Origin: Alphaproteobacteria bacterium UBA6544
Lineage (GTDB): Bacteria; Pseudomonadota; Alphaproteobacteria; UBA8366
Direction: 5' to 3'
NCBI GenBank assembly: GCA_002434595.1
Contig: DJKK01000316.1
Location: forward strand, 1-10,010
DNA length: 10,010 bases
Shown: piece after piece, positions 1-7,566 of the stretch
How positions within the stretch are numbered: position 1 is the first letter of the stretch
How the letters are laid out: the number at the start of each line of letters is the position of its first letter
Made by a program: the position numbers and the translations under genes
Notes under the pieces: model-generated
The model's database searches: none
Seen by the model: the letters and a program-made list of their open reading frames with translations, nothing else
Told to the model about the DNA's origin: nothing

Positions 1-19
1 AACCTGCGATTGCTCAACG

Positions 20-730
20 ATGCGTATTGCAATTTTGACAACGGGTGCGGTACGTCGGCGATTCTTCGTCGAAAGCCTACAACGTGAATTCGATGTCGAC
101 CGTGTCTTCATCGAAACCCGCGATCCGAAACCGCCGGTCCCTACGGATCATTCAATGGATGAAGCCCGGAAATCGCGCGAGCGTGACTACTGGTATGGTG
201 GTTCGCCGCCGGATTTTAAGGACATCGCCGACATACAAACATTCGAAAGCTTGAACGATAGTGCGGCAATCTCCGCGTTAGGCGCGATTGAAGCTGACGT
301 GACATTGGTCTACGGCACGGGATTGCTAGGTAAAACGATACTCGTGCAATGCGGTGACACGTGTCTGAACTTCCACAATGGCGATCCTGAAGAATACCGA
401 GGACTGGATTGCCATCTCTGGCCCCTTTATCACAGGGACTTTGCGGCCCTTAAGATGACGCTGCATTGGGTTGAGCCAACATTGGATACCGGTGCGATCG
501 TCGATCGTCAGCCACTTCCCTTGTCCAAAGATATGCCGCTGTCTGATTTGCGCCGTGTCGCGACGGAACTGGCCGCCGAAATGGCCATTTCGGCGCTTCG
601 TGAGTACGCTGAGAAAGGCGAAATATCGTCCACACCACAGCGCCAGCGCGGCCGGTACTACTCAAACATGCCAGCAGTTTTGAAGGATATTTGCGTTCGT
701 AATTTCGAGCGCCATACGGCGGCGCTTTGA
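20..730 (+). CDS. Single-domain formyltransferase family protein
   Basis: This 236-residue protein carries the N-terminal formyl-transferase fold shared by methionyl-tRNA formyltransferase, GAR transformylase and sugar or hydroxyornithine formyltransferases, which move a formyl group from 10-formyl-tetrahydrofolate to an amine. The catalytic triad of the family is visible: N117 and H119 in LNFHNGDPEEYRG, and D156 in VEPTLDTGAI. An N-terminal MRIAILTTG strand fits the Rossmann-like start. The protein ends soon after the catalytic domain, so the C-terminal substrate domain of a true Fmt (about 310 residues) is absent; the acceptor is therefore unknown and it should not be called fmt. The frame is still open to the left window edge, so the start could lie further upstream; the ATG at 20 was chosen because the protein then begins at the first beta strand. 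Its stop codon directly abuts the stop of the leftward permease gene. Probably cytoplasmic. Confidence 0.82.
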   Translation: MRIAILTTGAVRRRFFVESLQREFDVDRVFIETRDPKPPVPTDHSMDEARKSRERDYWYGGSPPDFKDIADIQTFESLNDSAAISALGAIEADVTLVYGTGLLGKTILVQCGDTCLNFHNGDPEEYRGLDCHLWPLYHRDFAALKMTLHWVEPTLDTGAIVDRQPLPLSKDMPLSDLRRVATELAAEMAISALREYAEKGEISSTPQRQRGRYYSNMPAVLKDICVRNFERHTAAL

Positions 731-1903
731 TTATTTGTACGGATCGGCCGCGTCGCGGAGGCCATCTCCAAGAAAACTGAAGGCGAGGATCACTAGGATG
801 ACCGGTGCAACTGGTAGAATCAGCCAAGGATAAAGCGCTACAACACTGATGTTCTGCGCTTCGTTTAGCAAAATGCCCCAGCTGGTAATCGGTGGCCGCA
901 GACCTAGGCCAAGGAAGGAGAGCGCGGTTTCACCCAGAATCATTGTTGGGATCGAAAGCGTAGCCGAGGCAATGAGATGGCTCATAAACCCGGGCATCAG
1001 GTGTCGGCCGATAATCCGTTTCGGTTTCGCCCCCATAAGTTGGGCAGCTAGGCAATAGTCCTCCTCGCGCAAGGCCAGCAATTTTGAACGCACTGCGCGG
1101 GCAAGACCCGTCCAATCCAACATCGCGAGGATCACGGTAATGCCGAAATAAATCAGTAGTGGGCTCCAGGTTACGGGCAATACTGCCGAGAGCGCCATCC
1201 ATAGTGGAATTTGTGGGAACGATTGCAGGATCTCGATGATTCGCTGAACGACCAGATCGATAACGCCGCCGTAGTAACCAGCGATGCCGCCAATCACCAT
1301 TCCAAGCACGAAACTCATCATGATGCCGATAAGGCCGATTGTTAGTGAAATACGCGCACCATAAAGAATGCGCGAGAGGATATCGCGACCGAGCCGATCG
1401 GTTCCGAGGAGAAAGAGGGTGCCGCCTTCCTCGATGCAGAAAAAGTGTAGATCGCCTGTCCCCAAGCCCCAGAAATCGTACTCGTCACCGCGGCAGAAGA
1501 AGTTGACACGGTAAATCTTCGACGTGTCTTCGGTATATTCCCGACGTAGGTTCCGCAGGTTCAGCTTGTAGTGTGTTCCGTATACGAACGGTCCGATAAA
1601 TGCGCCTTCATGGAATATATGTACCGATTGTGGCGGCGAGTAGATCGCGTTGATGTTCCGGGAGTGCAAATTATAGGGCGCCAGAAACTCGCTGATCAGT
1701 ATTGAACCGTACATGAGCAGCAGGAAGCCGCCGGATATCAGGGCCAAACGGTGCCGGATAAACTTCCACCACATGAGCTGCCACTGAGATGCTAGATAGT
1801 AGCGTTCCTGTTCTGGCGGTAGCGCCTCGATTGAACGCGGATCGAATGGTGCCTTGGAGACGTAGTGATCGAGTTGTCGATCATTGCCGGTCTCGATACT
1901 CAT
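731..1903 (-). CDS. ABC transporter permease, OppC/DppC type, with extended periplasmic loop
   Basis: This is the second inner-membrane permease of a peptide/nickel-class importer (390 residues, against about 300 for classic OppC). TM1 lies near residues 53-73 and is followed by a periplasmic insertion of about 100 residues, then LGTDRLGRDILSRI at 166-179, where the BPD_transp_1 domain begins. Further TM segments are near 184-208, 234-260, 310-330 and 356-378. The EAA loop that docks on the ATPase is at 280-305 (AAQLMGAKPKRIIGRHLMPG). The C-terminal LGDGLRDAADP is characteristic. The insertion contains two FC pairs (C137 and C156); from memory, related long OppC-type permeases share this loop, so it is a family trait rather than an artefact. 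Its ATG overlaps the stop of the upstream permease gene by four bases (ATGA, 1900-1903), implying translational coupling and a fixed heterodimer partner. It is the last gene of the leftward operon. The substrate is unknown. Confidence 0.93.
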   Translation of the reverse strand: MSIETGNDRQLDHYVSKAPFDPRSIEALPPEQERYYLASQWQLMWWKFIRHRLALISGGFLLLMYGSILISEFLAPYNLHSRNINAIYSPPQSVHIFHEGAFIGPFVYGTHYKLNLRNLRREYTEDTSKIYRVNFFCRGDEYDFWGLGTGDLHFFCIEEGGTLFLLGTDRLGRDILSRILYGARISLTIGLIGIMMSFVLGMVIGGIAGYYGGVIDLVVQRIIEILQSFPQIPLWMALSAVLPVTWSPLLIYFGITVILAMLDWTGLARAVRSKLLALREEDYCLAAQLMGAKPKRIIGRHLMPGFMSHLIASATLSIPTMILGETALSFLGLGLRPPITSWGILLNEAQNISVVALYPWLILPVAPVILVILAFSFLGDGLRDAADPYK

Positions 1904-2898
1904 TTGGCGACTCCTCCCGCGAGACGAATTCGAGGATCAAGCCAAGCGAGTAAGATGTCGGAAAGTAATACGCCGACCACCGTGAGTGAAGCGAGGAACA
2001 TTAGGAAGGAGCCGGCGAGATACATGTCCTGGCTTTGCAACGCGGCGATCAAGACAGGGCCTGTTGTCGGCAGGGAGAGTACGACGGCGACCAGTTCCGC
2101 TCCGGAAATAATGTTCGGGAGCAGGCTACCGATATCGGCAATAAAGAAATTGATCGCATTACGCAGCGGATATTTCAGCAGCATTCGCAATGGCGGCAAG
2201 CCCTTGGCACGCGCGGTCGTCACGTATTGCTTTTGCAGCTCATCCAGCATGTTGGCGCGCAGCCGACGTATCATGCCCGCTGTGCCGGAGGTACCGATCA
2301 CAACGACCGGAATCCAAAGATGCTCCAAGACTGACATCGCTTTGTCCCAGCTCCAAGGTTGATCGATGTAGTCAGGATCCATCAAACCACCGATCGATGT
2401 ACCGAATATGACATTCGCGAAGTACAGCATGATCAGGGCTAGCAGAAAATTCGGTGTCGCGAGACCAAGCAGACCGATAAATGTAAGCCCGTAGTCGCCC
2501 CAACTGTACTGATGCGTTGCGGAATACAGGCCAATTGGGAAAGCGATGATCCATGTGAAGATGATGGTGACTGTTGACACCAGAATCGTCAGGAAAAGCC
2601 TGTCTCCCACGACATCTGAGACTGGAAGCCTGTATTCGAAGGAAAAGCCGAAATCGCCTACGACCATGCCGGTAACCCACTCCCAATAGCGAGTTAGCAC
2701 CGGTTTATCGAATCCGTACTGCTCGCGCAGGAATTCTATATGTTTCTGGTCGACTGTTTCACCTTGCGCCTGCAACTCTGAAACGTAACTTTCCAGATAG
2801 TCGCCGGGTGGCAGCTCAATGATCAGGAAAACGATAAGGCTGATCGCTAGCAGTGTCGGGATCATAATGAAAAAACGGCGTACAAGGTAACCGAGCAT
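1900..2898 (-). CDS. ABC transporter permease, OppB/DppB type
   Basis: This is the first inner-membrane permease of the importer (332 residues, normal for the OppB/DppB/YejB family). The N-terminal TM at about 10-28 (RRFFIMIPTLLAISLIVFLI) is followed by the family's periplasmic region, with LREQYGFDKPVLTRYWEW near 57-74 and GDFGFSF at 81-87. Five more hydrophobic segments follow. The EAA cytoplasmic loop is at about 224-248 (YVTTARAKGLPPLRMLLKYP), where the NBD couples. The ending LDPRIRL is typical. The ATG at 2898 follows purine-rich GAGG and AGGG stretches, and lies 46 bases after the binding-protein stop. Its own stop overlaps the next permease's start (ATGA). It should pair with the product of 731-1903 to form the transmembrane channel. 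Confidence 0.94.
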   Translation of the reverse strand: MLGYLVRRFFIMIPTLLAISLIVFLIIELPPGDYLESYVSELQAQGETVDQKHIEFLREQYGFDKPVLTRYWEWVTGMVVGDFGFSFEYRLPVSDVVGDRLFLTILVSTVTIIFTWIIAFPIGLYSATHQYSWGDYGLTFIGLLGLATPNFLLALIMLYFANVIFGTSIGGLMDPDYIDQPWSWDKAMSVLEHLWIPVVVIGTSGTAGMIRRLRANMLDELQKQYVTTARAKGLPPLRMLLKYPLRNAINFFIADIGSLLPNIISGAELVAVVLSLPTTGPVLIAALQSQDMYLAGSFLMFLASLTVVGVLLSDILLAWLDPRIRLAGGVAK

Positions 2899-2939
2899 CA
2901 GCCCTCGACCTCGCTGACAAGAAGCGTTTTACCCCGCAT
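2898..2939 (-). CDS. Possible 13-codon leader ORF coupled to the OppB-type permease
   Basis: The 46-base gap between the binding-protein stop and the permease start contains an open frame MRGKTLLVSEVEG whose TGA overlaps the permease ATG (TGATG). This layout could let ribosomes reinitiate on the permease gene. There is no recognisable domain and no clear ribosome binding site for the leader itself. It could easily be chance in so short a gap. Confidence 0.15.
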   Translation of the reverse strand: MRGKTLLVSEVEG

Positions 2940-2944
2940 TTCAT

Positions 2945-4864
2945 TCACGACCTGCCGCCCTTTTCTTCCGTGAGCCAGAAGGTCGCTGGCTTGTAGATTC
3001 CGAAATAAGCGCCCGGATGCCAATTATAGACGCCCTCAGCTGGAATGTTTCGCAATTTGTTGCTGATAACGACCGGCTGCATGGTACCGTTGACAAGCCC
3101 GATGACGAAAACGTTGTCGGCGTGAATTTGTAGCACCTCGTGCCATATCTTGGATTTTTCAGAGGCGGATGTCGCGTTTGTCCATTCTTCATTCAGCCTG
3201 ATAAGACGCTTTGCCGGCTTGAGCTCCGGCATTTCGCCAGATTTTCCGCCAGATTGCACATAGTGCCCCCAGCGTGGCCACTGTAATTGCAACCTGTTGG
3301 AGGGACTGAATTCGCTCGGGCTCATCAAGGCGGTTGGGATTCCATTGGATACCCCGGACCATATCGACATGATCGTATCGCCCGAATAAATCCGCTGCCG
3401 GAAGACTTCTCGCTGTGAAGGTTTGCTCAGGAGCTTGATTCCCACTTGCCGCCATCCATCGCGCACCAGTTCCAGAACGTCCGTCTGCTCTGTACTCTCA
3501 CCCGCCGTTTCGACAGTTATCACTGCAGGACGGCCATCCGGTAGAAGGCGCAGGCCATCTTCGTCACGCTCGGTCAGGCCAACCTCATCAAGGAGTTTGT
3601 TGGCCTGTGACAGATCAAAAGCTGTCCACGCTGTGCGGTATGCGTCCTTGTAGAGCGGACTCTTCCGCAGGACTGTGTCTTGGCTCTCTTGTGCCAGTCC
3701 GTAGTAGATGACCTGGTTGATCTCAGCACGGTGAATCGCGATGGAGAGGGCACGCCGGAAACGGACATCCTGAAAAAGGTCACGCCAAACTTCGTCCCTG
3801 GCGTTCAGGTTGGGGAAAAGAGCGATCTGCGAACCGCGCGCTTTCTTCCAAAGTCGGACGGAGAAATCGTAACGTTTCTCGCTCTCTTTGAGGAATGTAA
3901 AATGGTCAAATCGAAGATAGCGCGCCTGTAGGTCCGCCTCTCCGGAGCCTGTCCGGGCCGGTACCATGTTCGTGGCGCCATGATTGAGCACCACATTGTC
4001 AATATAAGGCAATTGGCGCCCGTTTTTATCTACTCGGTGATAAAAGGGATTGCGTTTGAAGATGAAGCGTTCAGAGGGCGGTTTGGTTGAATTGTGCCAG
4101 GGCTGCAGCGTCGGGCGCGCCGGATTGTCCATTCGATACCATCGGTCGCGGTCGGCATGGAGATTCGCCCAGTTTCGTTTGTTCTCTTTGCGCGCCGCCG
4201 CGTTGAGTTTCGCTTCGTCTCCATATTTTGCATGAAACTGCTTCAAATAATGTGCAGGCCTGTAGAGAAGCAGTGGACGTGGCCGCGCGATCCAAGGTAC
4301 GAAATTGGGGTTAGGTGCAGACCATGTGTATCGAACGGTGGTCTCGTCGAGAACCTCGAAAGTTGGTCCTTTGCCTTGTACCAATAGCGCCTGGGGCAGT
4401 CCTTTGCTGGAGATGTCAGTGTTGGTGGCAATGTCCTCCCAGTAATACCGGAAGTCTTCAGTGGTGAATGGATGTCCGTCGGACCATTTGTGGCCCTTGC
4501 GAAGCCTAAAGGTAAAGATGCGCTGATCCTGAACGTCGAAATCCGCCAGAAGGTCGGAAACGAAATTCAAATTTTCGTCGTATGAGATCAACCGCGCATA
4601 GCCATACACCATCATAATCTTGGTGTCTTTCTGCTTCCCCATCAGAAGATTCAGCTTGCCACCATGCCGTCCCAACGATTTCCCGTGTTTCTCTAAAACG
4701 GCGATGTTTGCCTGTGCCGGAACGCGGGCGGCGACTGGTGGCAAAGTTCCGGCCTTTACGGCGGCTTCAAGCAAAGGTGTCTCTACGAGGACCGGTTGCC
4801 CGCCCGCGGGAAAGGCTGCAGTCCCTGCTAGGGCGGCCGCAAGAAATAATGCGCTGCGCCTCAT
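2945..4864 (-). CDS. ABC transporter substrate-binding protein, family 5 (YejA-like, SBP_bac_5)
   Basis: This is the periplasmic solute receptor of the importer (639 residues, in the 600+ class of YejA-like receptors rather than the 530-residue DppA/OppA class). The N-terminus MRRSALFLAAALAGTAAF is a Sec signal peptide: two arginines, a hydrophobic core and small residues before a likely cleavage near residues 18-23. No lipobox cysteine is seen, so a soluble periplasmic protein is expected. The family signature FTFRLRKGHKWSDGHPFT lies at about 117-134, with WSDG at 127-130, followed by the EDFRYYWED helix. Later segments such as FKRNPFYHRVDKNGRQLPYI match the conserved domain. Its ATG overlaps the ATPase stop by four bases (ATGA, 4861-4864). 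Peptides are the usual ligands, but members of this class also bind other compounds such as opines, and the specificity cannot be read here. Confidence 0.94.
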   Translation of the reverse strand: MRRSALFLAAALAGTAAFPAGGQPVLVETPLLEAAVKAGTLPPVAARVPAQANIAVLEKHGKSLGRHGGKLNLLMGKQKDTKIMMVYGYARLISYDENLNFVSDLLADFDVQDQRIFTFRLRKGHKWSDGHPFTTEDFRYYWEDIATNTDISSKGLPQALLVQGKGPTFEVLDETTVRYTWSAPNPNFVPWIARPRPLLLYRPAHYLKQFHAKYGDEAKLNAAARKENKRNWANLHADRDRWYRMDNPARPTLQPWHNSTKPPSERFIFKRNPFYHRVDKNGRQLPYIDNVVLNHGATNMVPARTGSGEADLQARYLRFDHFTFLKESEKRYDFSVRLWKKARGSQIALFPNLNARDEVWRDLFQDVRFRRALSIAIHRAEINQVIYYGLAQESQDTVLRKSPLYKDAYRTAWTAFDLSQANKLLDEVGLTERDEDGLRLLPDGRPAVITVETAGESTEQTDVLELVRDGWRQVGIKLLSKPSQREVFRQRIYSGDTIMSIWSGVSNGIPTALMSPSEFSPSNRLQLQWPRWGHYVQSGGKSGEMPELKPAKRLIRLNEEWTNATSASEKSKIWHEVLQIHADNVFVIGLVNGTMQPVVISNKLRNIPAEGVYNWHPGAYFGIYKPATFWLTEEKGGRS

Positions 4865-6768
4865 TTATAGTTCTCCATCGAAACATCCGTCTCGGCGAGA
4901 ACGAAATGACCATCGCCGAGGTCATGCATCCGAACCGAATTCGAATCCTGGAACGCGAAGGGTTTCGGCCATGCGCTCGGATCGGAGATGCCACCGCTGC
5001 CGAAAGAATCAAAATCAAGCTTTCGGTCAAGGTCGGGATAGGGAACGGCCGCCATTAGAGAGCGCGTGTAGTGGTGGACAGGGTTTCTGAAGAGCGCTTC
5101 GCGTGGTGCGATCTCCACAATCTGACCTCGGCACATAACGGCGATCCGATCCGCCACGTAGTCTACGACAGCAAGATTGTGAGAGATGAAAAGGTATGTA
5201 AGCCCCAGCTCTTCCTGCATATCTTTAAAAAGGTTGAGAATTTGCGCTTGGATCGAGACATCAAGTGCAGAGACGGGCTCGTCGCAGATCAGCAGGTCCG
5301 GCTTCAATGCGAGAGCTCGCGCGATACCGATTCGCTGACGTTGACCGCCCGAGAAACTATGCGGATATCGGCTGAGGAAGCGTGGATCAAGGCCGACTAG
5401 GCGCATTAATTCCTGGACGATTTCTCTTTGCCGGGCAACGTCACCCATGTCATGGATGATCAGTGGTTCACGGATAATGTCGAATACTGTCATGCGCGGA
5501 TTGAGTGAGCCGAATGGATCCTGAAAGACCATTTGGATCCTGCGCCGAAAAGCGAGCATATCGTCGCCTTCCAACTTAAAAATATCTATCGGGGTGCCGC
5601 GGTCGTTAAAGACAATTTTACCCTCGTCGGGTGTTATGCCACGCATCACCAGCTTGCTGACGGATGTCTTGCCGCTGCCGCTCTCTCCGACGAGACCGAA
5701 ACACTCGCCACGATTAATTTGAAAACTTACACCATTGACCGCAGCGACAGTTACCTGCTCGCCGGAACTGAAAATTCCCCCTTTGCGCGTGGTATATCGT
5801 TTCACGACGTTCCGTACGTCGAGTAGCGGGCCGGCCTTATCTGCGTCTTCCGGCCAGGGTTCTTTCTCCGCTGCGGTTGCGCCCGATTGATGCTCGATTT
5901 CACGAAGCGGAACAAGGCGTTGGCCTAGTTTCATGTCGAAATGGGGGACGGCATTCATCAAGCCTTTGAGGTAAGGATGTTGCGGATTCTCGTAAATATC
6001 CTGAACGGCGCCACGCTCCATGATCTCGCCGTGGTACATCACGACAACTTCCTCGGCAACATTGGCAACGACGCCGAGATCATGCGTGATCATCAGGACG
6101 GCCATACCGAGCTCGTGCTGCAGGTTTCGGATCAATTTCAGAATTTGCGCTTGGATTGAGACATCGAGGGCGGTGGTCGGTTCATCAGCGATCAGCAACG
6201 CAGGATGGCAAACCAGGGCCATGGCAATCATGACACGTTGACGGAGACCACCCGACAACTCAAAGGGATACATCCGGAGTGCGCCGGTCGGATTCGGAAA
6301 TCCGACAAGTCCGAGAATTTCGGCAATCAGCCGTGTACCTTCGGCCTTGCTGACGTCGCGATGAAGATGAAGTGCTTCACCTATCTGATCACCAATGGTG
6401 TGCAACTGCGATAGAGAGGTCATTGGTTCTTGAAAGATAATCGAAATGCGCCCGCCCCGAATCTCGCGTATTCTCGCGCTATCTTGCGGGATTTTTGCAA
6501 TATCGATGATCTCTCCCGCCTTCTCGGGATCCGCGAAGAGTAATTCACCGCCGGTGATCTCGCCGACGCTTGGTAGAATGCCCATAATACATTGAGAAAT
6601 TACCGATTTGCCGGACCCGGACTCTCCGACAAGAGCAACTGTCGATCCCTGCCGAATCGTAAAATTGACGCCTTTTACAGCGTCAACAGTGCCCCCATGG
6701 ACGCGGAATTTGACCCGCAAGTCCCTGACATTTAGCAAGTCAGTCAACGGCTCGCTCCCAGCCCCCAC
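4861..6768 (-). CDS. Tandem (two-NBD) oligopeptide ABC transporter ATPase, YejF/DppD-DppF fusion type
   Basis: One 635-residue polypeptide holds both nucleotide-binding domains that power the importer from the cytoplasmic face. NBD1: Walker A GESGSGKS at 48-55, Q-loop Q113, signature LSGGL at 171-175, Walker B LLIADE at 191-196, H-loop H229. NBD2: Walker A GESGSGKT at 361-368, Q416, signature FSGGQ at 472-476, Walker B LLICDE at 492-497, H530. Both sites look catalytically complete. The oligopeptide-family C-terminal extension follows each NBD (NPQHPYLKGLM near 261-271, NPVHHYTRSLM near 562-572), and a tail ends with DLGDGHFVLA near 616-625. The longest start is the GTG at 6768, after an in-frame TAG at 6784-6786. 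A TTG at 6747, giving MTDLLNVRDL, has a better Shine-Dalgarno (GGGAG, 7-base spacing) and may be the true start. It is the first transporter gene, followed by an ATGA overlap with the receptor gene. Confidence 0.95.
   Translation of the reverse strand: MGAGSEPLTDLLNVRDLRVKFRVHGGTVDAVKGVNFTIRQGSTVALVGESGSGKSVISQCIMGILPSVGEITGGELLFADPEKAGEIIDIAKIPQDSARIREIRGGRISIIFQEPMTSLSQLHTIGDQIGEALHLHRDVSKAEGTRLIAEILGLVGFPNPTGALRMYPFELSGGLRQRVMIAMALVCHPALLIADEPTTALDVSIQAQILKLIRNLQHELGMAVLMITHDLGVVANVAEEVVVMYHGEIMERGAVQDIYENPQHPYLKGLMNAVPHFDMKLGQRLVPLREIEHQSGATAAEKEPWPEDADKAGPLLDVRNVVKRYTTRKGGIFSSGEQVTVAAVNGVSFQINRGECFGLVGESGSGKTSVSKLVMRGITPDEGKIVFNDRGTPIDIFKLEGDDMLAFRRRIQMVFQDPFGSLNPRMTVFDIIREPLIIHDMGDVARQREIVQELMRLVGLDPRFLSRYPHSFSGGQRQRIGIARALALKPDLLICDEPVSALDVSIQAQILNLFKDMQEELGLTYLFISHNLAVVDYVADRIAVMCRGQIVEIAPREALFRNPVHHYTRSLMAAVPYPDLDRKLDFDSFGSGGISDPSAWPKPFAFQDSNSVRMHDLGDGHFVLAETDVSMENYK
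5237..5265. repeat. DNA-level repeat between the two NBD halves (copy in NBD2)
   Basis: This 29-base segment matches 6140-6168 at 27 of 29 positions by direct comparison. Both copies encode the LDVSIQAQIL stretch just after Walker B of their NBD. Identity extends to wobble positions, not only to the amino acids. Confidence 0.6.
6140..6168. repeat. DNA-level repeat between the two NBD halves (copy in NBD1)
   Basis: This is the partner of 5237-5265 in the same orientation, beginning with agaatttgcgcttggat and differing at two positions. It lies in NBD1 just downstream of Walker B. Confidence 0.6.
6755..6759 (-). promoter_or_regulatory. Ribosome binding site favouring the TTG start at 6747 of the ABC ATPase
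   Basis: The minus strand reads GGGAG, seven bases before TTG at 6747-6745. For the alternative GTG at 6768 the only purine-rich site (AGGGTGG) is about ten bases away. The spacing argument favours the shorter, 628-residue form. Confidence 0.45.
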
Positions 6769-6983
6769 CCGGTCAAAACCACCCTAGATATCGCAGTCCA
6801 ACGAAATTCGGCGGTCGGTTTGTCCTGTGAACGCGTCGCAACCGATCCCGTGCCACGATCGACCATCCTTTAGCATGCCGAGTCGTTTTCGACCAATGCT
6901 GAAATCAGCAAATTTTCCGGTGCCGTCAGGGCTCCTGACATGGCGGGCGAGAGTTGGCGTGTTTGCTCGCCATCCACGGTTGA
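6769..6983. other. 215 bp gap between the beta-hydroxylase-like gene and the ABC ATPase gene
   Basis: No independent gene with a start and a ribosome binding site is evident. On the minus strand one frame stays open to a TAG at 6784-6786, only 15 bases before the ATPase GTG. That frame reads, among other things, SPDGTGKFADFSIGRKRLGM and SWHGIGCDAFTGQ, which look protein-like but which I do not recognise. The frame of the upstream gene, read past its TAA at 6984-6986, is open until TAA at 6870-6872. Either could be the remains of a longer upstream gene. No terminator hairpin was seen, so the operon can read through. Confidence 0.5.
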
Positions 6984-7421
6984 TTATTTGCGCCGTCCTA
7001 CAGCTTCCGGGCCGTCGGTTTGGGCTGGAACATGTTGGAATACAACATTTTCCTCGGTAACTTCGACGATGTAGCAACCCGGATTCGCCACTACCGCGAA
7101 ATGATACCGGCGTGTCGGATCGGCGTGCATAGATAGGCAGGATTTCGGGCGCATTCGCATGAGCCGCGTGCAGCCGTAGGCAAACGGCAGTTCGTGCAAC
7201 AAGCATTCAAAGACGGTGCCCCGGAAAGGTTCCGAGACATCGCTATAGTCGGCTTCTTCGACGCCATCAAGAATCCAGCCAACCGCGTCATCTATCGGAT
7301 CTTTGACGCCGGGACGCCCGGTGACGCCGATCTGATTATCCTTGCCAAACAACGGCATAACGCGCTCAAACGTCTCGAGTATTTCCGACAGATCGGCGGT
7401 CGTGTCCGTCGCACGGATCAT
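6984..7421 (-). CDS. Aspartyl/asparaginyl beta-hydroxylase-like protein, apparently C-terminally truncated
   Basis: This 145-residue protein has the hallmark first half of an AspH-type 2-oxoglutarate/Fe(II) hydroxylase. The stretch RLMRMRPKSCLSMHADPTRR (86-105) contains the metal-binding HxD (H99, D101), R105 and H107 in the usual HxDxxxRxH arrangement, followed by the strands FAVVANPGCYIVEV and VFQHVPA. In the family a further strand pair carries the distal metal-binding His and the 2-oxoglutarate-binding Arg within an xHTxxNG...RxHL pattern. Here the frame stops with VGRRK before either residue, so as it stands the enzyme should lack a complete iron site. The ATG at 7421 has a good Shine-Dalgarno (GGGAG, 6-base spacing). 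It heads the leftward transporter operon and is divergent from the TPR/oxygenase-like gene. It may be a pseudogene, a frameshifted copy or a shortened protein. The family call rests on motif recognition only. Confidence 0.6.
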   Translation of the reverse strand: MIRATDTTADLSEILETFERVMPLFGKDNQIGVTGRPGVKDPIDDAVGWILDGVEEADYSDVSEPFRGTVFECLLHELPFAYGCTRLMRMRPKSCLSMHADPTRRYHFAVVANPGCYIVEVTEENVVFQHVPAQTDGPEAVGRRK

Positions 7422-7515
7422 TCAATTCTCCCGTTTCGCCGATGTTTGCGGCGACGACGTCTAAAGGTGCAAGCATCGATCGTACAAGCCCAGCGCTAGC
7501 GGCGGGCGCTTTGCG

Positions 7516-7566
7516 ATGAAACGGGTATCTTCGATACTTTTTGTCCTTTTTATGTCGGTTTTTTAA
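7516..7566 (+). CDS. Possible 16-residue hydrophobic peptide or decapitated signal peptide
   Basis: An ATG opens MKRVSSILFVLFMSVF followed by TAA. The charged KR start and hydrophobic core look like the front of a signal peptide, or like the very small membrane peptides of type I toxin systems such as Ibs. The upstream GGCGGGCG is only a weak ribosome binding site. A 5 bp hairpin (7525-7537) lies inside the ORF. No antisense RNA promoter was identified. The frame could equally be chance in a T-rich stretch. Confidence 0.15.
   Translation: MKRVSSILFVLFMSVF

Noticed and set aside
450..827. 125-codon minus-strand frame spanning the formyltransferase/permease junction
   Set aside because: Lies opposite the formyltransferase and in another frame over the permease; its composition is that of a shadow frame.
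6784..7206. 140-codon minus-strand frame as an independent gene
   Set aside because: Its first half overlaps the HxD-containing hydroxylase frame and is rich in Arg, Cys and Ser like a shadow; only the part beyond 6984 is considered, as a possible frameshifted continuation.
7525..7542. GTATC-TTC-GATAC hairpin followed by TTTTT as a plus-strand terminator
   Set aside because: The stem is only five mostly A/T pairs and no plus-strand gene lies upstream for it to terminate.
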